A program made the position numbers and the translations under genes. The notes beneath the pieces are model-generated. The model was given only the letters and a program-made list of their open reading frames with translations, searched no databases and was not told the DNA's origin. From contig DAHVAA010000040.1 of NCBI GenBank assembly GCA_027314845.1, forward strand, positions 1 through 10,548: DNA of 10,548 nucleotides, read 5' to 3'. Below, one piece after another: positions 7,687 through 10,548 of this stretch. This DNA is from Thermoplasmata archaeon (lineage in GTDB: Archaea > Thermoplasmatota > Thermoplasmata > UBA184). Within the stretch, counting starts at the first letter, position 1. Every line of letters begins with the position of its first letter.

Positions 7687-8531
7687 CGGAACGCCACCAC
7701 CAGGAATGCGACCAGCGCGACGGTCATCGCCACCTTGCTCATCGTCTGCTCGTAGTGAAGCCGCTCGGGAAGGAACCGGATCGAGATCCCGAAGATCCCG
7801 TCGGCGGCCCCGACCAACACGATGTAGATAATCCCCACGACCGAGGCCGGTGAGACGAACCAGGCCAAGGGGACGAGGCTCAGGAGGACTCCGGCGACCA
7901 CGCTGGCCCGGGCGACGCGTGCGGAAGCACTCAAACCGTGGGTCATCGGGAGCGTCCTCCGACCCACGTCGCCCCGAACGTCCTCCATGTCCTTGATGAC
8001 CTCCCGGCTGAGCGTCGCCAGGAACGCCATACCCGCGAACGGGAGGAGGATCGCCGCGTCCCCGGCGGCCGCCCCCCCGTAGAGGAAGACCATCGCTGTG
8101 AGGAACGCCACCACGAGGTTCCCCACGAACCCGCGGGCCTTGAACCGAAACTCGTAGCCGAGGAGGGAGAGGACCGCGGCCGCCAGGATCAGCCCGACCG
8201 TCGGTTCCTGCGCGATCACCGGCAGTACGAGGAACAGTCCGGCGAAGAACAATCCCACGACCATCCCTTGAGCTCGCTCGACGGTCACCGCTCCGGTCAC
8301 GAGCGGGCGGTCGGGGTGGTTCGTACGGTCGACCTCCCGGTCGAGGAGGTCGTTCAGCACGTTGCCGGCCGCGGTGATGCTCGCGGTCGAGAGACCGGCC
8401 AGGCCGAGGAACACCCAGAGGGTCTCTGAAACGGCGACCCCCGACCCGGCAGCCACCAGCCCCCCGACGACCGTCCCGACGAACGAGACGGCCAGGTTCG
8501 GCCAGCGCAGGAGTCGGAGCTCCGCTCGCAC
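7683..8531 (-). CDS. UbiA-family prenyltransferase, likely digeranylgeranylglyceryl phosphate synthase
   Basis: The likely role is transfer of a second geranylgeranyl group to GGGP, forming the second ether bond of archaeal lipids in the membrane. The protein is 282 residues and highly hydrophobic, with about eight or nine membrane segments. Both Asp-rich magnesium/diphosphate motifs of the UbiA superfamily are present: NDLLDREVD (60-68) and DMEDVRGD (181-188). The first is followed by NHPDRPLVTG, where DRPL is common in archaeal members. UbiA enzymes also make quinones, haem O and chlorophyll tails, but immediate coupling to the GGGP synthase gene strongly favours the lipid step. The GTG start at 8531 is forced by an in-frame TAG 13-15 bases upstream. 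No ribosome-binding site precedes it. A TATA-like box 24-29 nt upstream suggests a leaderless transcript. It is the first gene of the seven-gene minus-strand operon. Confidence 0.92.
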   Translation of the reverse strand: MRAELRLLRWPNLAVSFVGTVVGGLVAAGSGVAVSETLWVFLGLAGLSTASITAAGNVLNDLLDREVDRTNHPDRPLVTGAVTVERAQGMVVGLFFAGLFLVLPVIAQEPTVGLILAAAVLSLLGYEFRFKARGFVGNLVVAFLTAMVFLYGGAAAGDAAILLPFAGMAFLATLSREVIKDMEDVRGDVGRRTLPMTHGLSASARVARASVVAGVLLSLVPLAWFVSPASVVGIIYIVLVGAADGIFGISIRFLPERLHYEQTMSKVAMTVALVAFLVVAFR

Positions 8532-8554
8532 GGCGGCCGATGGCTAAACCGGTC

Positions 8555-8560
8555 GCATAA
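8555..8560 (-). promoter_or_regulatory. TATA-like box for the UbiA/GGGPS lipid operon
   Basis: On the minus strand the hexamer reads TTATGC, one of few AT-rich spots here. It lies 24-29 nt upstream of the GTG of the UbiA gene, the distance at which archaeal TBP/TFB would start transcription at or next to that codon. With no ribosome-binding site before the gene, this supports leaderless translation. The box departs from the TTTATA consensus, so the call is moderate. Confidence 0.5.
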
Positions 8561-8642
8561 GAGTTGTGTCCCACGCCGTCGTCCTCCGAGCCGCTAGCAG
8601 GCCCGGAAAAGGGGAGCCGGCGATTCGGGGGAGCGCCGCGCG

Positions 8643-8648
8643 TTATAT
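8643..8648 (+). promoter_or_regulatory. TATA box for the M16 peptidase operon
   Basis: The hexamer TTATAT stands out in very GC-rich surroundings. It lies 24-29 nt upstream of the GTG at 8672, exactly the spacing of the opposite promoter to its own gene. Transcription would begin at about 8672, giving a leaderless mRNA. This supports 8672 rather than the in-frame GTG at 8687 as the start. The bases just upstream are not purine-rich, so the BRE element is weak. Confidence 0.65.
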
Positions 8649-8671
8649 CCCCGCCGGGCTCCCTCCCCGCC

Positions 8672-9991
8672 GTGCCCCCAAGCGGCGTGGCCCGTCCGGC
8701 CCTGCGATCGTTCTCGCTCAAGAACGGCCTTTCGGTCGTCCTCGCTCCCATCCCCGCGAGCCCGACCTCGAGCGTCTGGGTGTGGTACCGCGTCGGTTCC
8801 AAGAACGAGTGGCCCGGTGTGACGGGCGCCTCCCATTGGGTCGAACACATGCTCTTCGAGGGCTCTCCTCGCTACGCGAAAGGAGAGATCGACCGCGCGG
8901 TAGTGAGCGTGGGCGGGGAGCTGAACGCCTTCACGGACACGGACTTCACCGCGTACTTTTCGACGGTCCCGCGCGACCATCTGTCGGTCCCGCTCGACAT
9001 CGAGTCGGACCGGATGACTCGCGCCCTGATCACCGACCGGGAGGTCGAGCGGGAACGCACGATCATCCACTCCGAACGCGAGGGGAACGAGAACTGGCCG
9101 GAGTTCCGCGTCGAGGAGGAGCTGTACGCGCTCGCCTTTCGACGCCACCCGTACCGTTGGGATGCGCTCGGTCACCGTGAGGACATCGCACGGATGACGC
9201 CCGCCGAGCTCCGGGGGTACTACCGGCGGTTCTACGGGACCCGCAACGCCGTGCTCGTCGTCACCGGTGGTTTCGACCTCGCCGCCACCGAGGTCGAGGT
9301 CCGAAAGCGGTTCTCCTCCCTTCCCGAGACCGGCGAGGACGTGACGGTCACCGAGGTCGAGCCCCCGCAGCGGGGCGAACGACGCGCGGAGCTCTCCGGG
9401 CCGGGGACGACTCCGTACGTCCAGGTCGGGTGGCGGTCACCGGCCCTCTCCGACCCGACGACGCCCGCCACCATGCTGCTCGACACCCTGCTCGGCGGGG
9501 AGACCCGTATGTTCTCGGCCGGAGCCGGCTGGTGGAGGAGCGCCGAGCACCCTAGCGCCCGGCTCTACCGCGCGCTCGTCGACCCCGGGCTCGCCGTTCG
9601 CGCGACCAGCGAGTTCCGGCCGAAGTTCTACCCTTCGCTCTTCACGGTCCAGGCGCTCGCCGCGCGGGGTGTCTCCCTGGACCGCCTCGAGCGCGAGATC
9701 GACCGGGTCGTCGATCGGCTCTGTCGGACCGGCCCGACCCGGGCCGAGATGGAGGAGGTTCGGACCAAAGTACGGCGAGGAGCGGCGCTCGCGTACGAGG
9801 GCGCCTCGCGCACCGGTTTCCGGCTCGGGTACTTCTCGGTCCTCCGGTCCCCTGAGTACGAGGACGAGCTCTACCGCGCCGTGCTCCGGGTGCGGGCCGA
9901 GGCCGTACGAGACCAGGCCCGAAATCTGTTCCTGCCAGAGCGGCGCACGGTCGTTCGTTACGAGCCGACGGGAGGTGAGGAGAGTGACTGA
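8672..9991 (+). CDS. M16-family zinc peptidase, catalytic subunit
   Basis: This is a predicted zinc metallopeptidase of the M16 (pitrilysin/mitochondrial processing peptidase) family, 439 residues, the usual size of M16B subunits. The inverted zinc motif is intact: His55, Glu58 and His59 in SHWVEHMLFEG, with the third ligand Glu135 in IIHSEREG, 76 residues after His59. GGELNAFTDTDFTAYFSTVP (81-100) is the conserved strand region after the zinc site, and HPYRWDALGHREDIARMT is the usual substrate-side region. A second, non-catalytic half domain follows from about residue 230. No signal peptide is seen, so it is likely cytoplasmic. The start at 8672 is set by a TATA box 24-29 nt upstream and no ribosome-binding site; an in-frame GTG at 8687 is the alternative. 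It overlaps the next gene by 8 nt, whose product is probably its partner subunit. Substrates are unknown. Confidence 0.92.
   Translation: MPPSGVARPALRSFSLKNGLSVVLAPIPASPTSSVWVWYRVGSKNEWPGVTGASHWVEHMLFEGSPRYAKGEIDRAVVSVGGELNAFTDTDFTAYFSTVPRDHLSVPLDIESDRMTRALITDREVERERTIIHSEREGNENWPEFRVEEELYALAFRRHPYRWDALGHREDIARMTPAELRGYYRRFYGTRNAVLVVTGGFDLAATEVEVRKRFSSLPETGEDVTVTEVEPPQRGERRAELSGPGTTPYVQVGWRSPALSDPTTPATMLLDTLLGGETRMFSAGAGWWRSAEHPSARLYRALVDPGLAVRATSEFRPKFYPSLFTVQALAARGVSLDRLEREIDRVVDRLCRTGPTRAEMEEVRTKVRRGAALAYEGASRTGFRLGYFSVLRSPEYEDELYRAVLRVRAEAVRDQARNLFLPERRTVVRYEPTGGEESD
9971..9978 (+). promoter_or_regulatory. Strong ribosome-binding site for the second M16 gene
   Basis: GGAGGTGA fully matches the archaeal 16S rRNA 3' end and sits five bases before GTG 9984, inside the coding end of the first M16 gene. 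It fixes the start of the second gene and contrasts with the missing site before the first gene. Confidence 0.85.
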
Positions 9992-10548
9992 TCGCGCGGA
10001 CCCCCTCCGCATAGAGTACGGCAGCGAGCTCGACGGCCTGCAGATAGTGCACCAGCCCGCGCCGGTCGGCGCGGCGAGCTTCTCGGCTACGTATGTCGGA
10101 CCGGCGGGGTGGGCGTTCGACCCGCCCGGCAAAGAAGGAACCTCGAGGCTCGTCAACCAGTTGGTCACGAGCGCGGCCGGGCGATACCCCCGGGTCCAGC
10201 TGGCACAGCTGCTCGACCGGCTGGGGGCCACGTTGGCCCGCCAGTGCGCCCCCGAGTCCGCGGAGGTTTCGATCTGGGGACCGGCGACCGAATGGGAACG
10301 GCTCTTGCCGATCCTCGCGGACGTCGTCCTCCGGCCCCGGTTCGACGCGAGCGACGTCGCTCGGGCACGCCGCCAGATGCGGGAGCGACAGTTGCGCGAG
10401 GCGACCCAGCCCGCCAGTCGTGCGGAGGTCGAGCTCTGGCACGCCGTGTTCCCCCCCGGTCACCCCTACCGGGAGAGCGGTCTCGGTTCGGTGGCCACGC
10501 TGGGGCGGATCGCTCGCGCCGACCTCGAGCGGTTCCACCGAGCGCAAT
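9984..10548 (+). CDS. M16-family protein, probable non-catalytic partner subunit (3' end outside window)
   Basis: The frame starts at GTG 9984 and stays open to the end of the window, giving 188 residues of a partial protein that begins MTDRADPLRIEYGSELDGLQ. The order of elements follows an M16 N-terminal domain: a strand SFSATYVGPAGWAFDP (32-47), the helix that normally holds the zinc site, a QLLDRLGATLARQCAPESAEVS strand-turn (split at 75-96), and a HPYRESGLGSVATL region near the end of the window that matches the HPYRWDALGHRE region of the first subunit. At the zinc position HxxEH is replaced by Arg55-Leu-Val-Asn58-Gln59, so all three residues are lost and it should be inactive. M16B enzymes often pair an active with an inactive subunit. 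A near-perfect ribosome-binding site GGAGGTGA ends five bases before the start, inside the first M16 gene. Confidence 0.87.
   Translation, partial: MTDRADPLRIEYGSELDGLQIVHQPAPVGAASFSATYVGPAGWAFDPPGKEGTSRLVNQLVTSAAGRYPRVQLAQLLDRLGATLARQCAPESAEVSIWGPATEWERLLPILADVVLRPRFDASDVARARRQMRERQLREATQPASRAEVELWHAVFPPGHPYRESGLGSVATLGRIARADLERFHRAQ

Larger units (their letters stand above)
8532..8671. promoter_or_regulatory. Divergent promoter region between the lipid operon and the M16 genes
   Basis: This 140-bp stretch is the only gap in the window longer than 12 nt. It separates two divergently transcribed operons and carries one TATA-like box facing each way (listed separately), about 82 bp apart. Apart from these it is GC-rich, with a GGAAAAGGGG run near 8607-8616. 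I see no RNA gene or small coding region, and no convincing operator palindrome. Confidence 0.75.

Noticed and set aside
8597..8670. A possible hairpin or terminator built from the CCGG/GCCGG-rich stretches in the divergent gap
   Set aside because: The complementary pieces are short and interrupted, with no T-run on either strand. In such GC-rich DNA chance pairing is common.
8564..8671. An upstream extension of the first M16 protein to about 8564
   Set aside because: This would place the TATA box at 8643-8648 inside the coding region and adds Pro/Ser/Gly-rich residues unlike M16 proteins or a signal peptide.
7687..8850. An N-terminal extension of the GGGP synthase frame across the UbiA gene and the promoter region
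   Set aside because: The extension is frame-shifted reading of the UbiA gene and promoter region, and the remaining protein from 7686 already matches a full-length GGGP synthase.

Overview
The window is a densely packed, GC-rich (well over 60% by eye) archaeal chromosomal segment. Three enzymes of archaeal ether-lipid synthesis (geranylgeranylglyceryl phosphate synthase, a UbiA-type digeranylgeranylglyceryl phosphate synthase and CarS), an archaeal-type tRNA-splicing endonuclease, an archaeal DUF2070 membrane protein and TATA-type promoters all point to Archaea. The single-chain tandem-domain EndA fits Euryarchaeota or Thermoplasmatota. The proteins lack the strong acidity of haloarchaea, so a high-GC Thermoplasmatota-like lineage is my best guess; this placement is an inference.

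Layout: (1) Bases 1-1274, plus strand: the 3' end of trpB and complete trpA, overlapping by 14 nt. (2) Bases 1271-8531, minus strand: a seven-gene operon, in transcription order UbiA prenyltransferase, GGGP synthase, DUF2070 protein, M20 metallopeptidase, carS, pyrE, endA. No gap exceeds 12 nt, and three junctions are GTGA start/stop overlaps. The operon ends tail-to-tail with trpA, the two stop codons lying inside one CTAG. (3) Bases 8532-8671: the only real intergenic gap, a divergent promoter region with a TATA-like box 24-29 nt upstream of each GTG, so both first genes look leaderless. (4) Bases 8672-10548, plus strand: two overlapping M16 peptidase genes, the first with an intact HxxEH zinc site, the second (running off the window) with that site lost.

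Functionally, the minus operon holds three steps of membrane-lipid assembly: GGGP synthase makes the first ether bond, the UbiA enzyme the second, and CarS activates the product with CTP. PyrE supplies the pyrimidine pathway that ends in CTP, and EndA removes tRNA introns. The roles of the DUF2070 protein and the M20 enzyme, which sit between the lipid genes, are unknown. Nine of ten inferred start codons are GTG. I see no mobile element, CRISPR array, RNA gene or convincing terminator.
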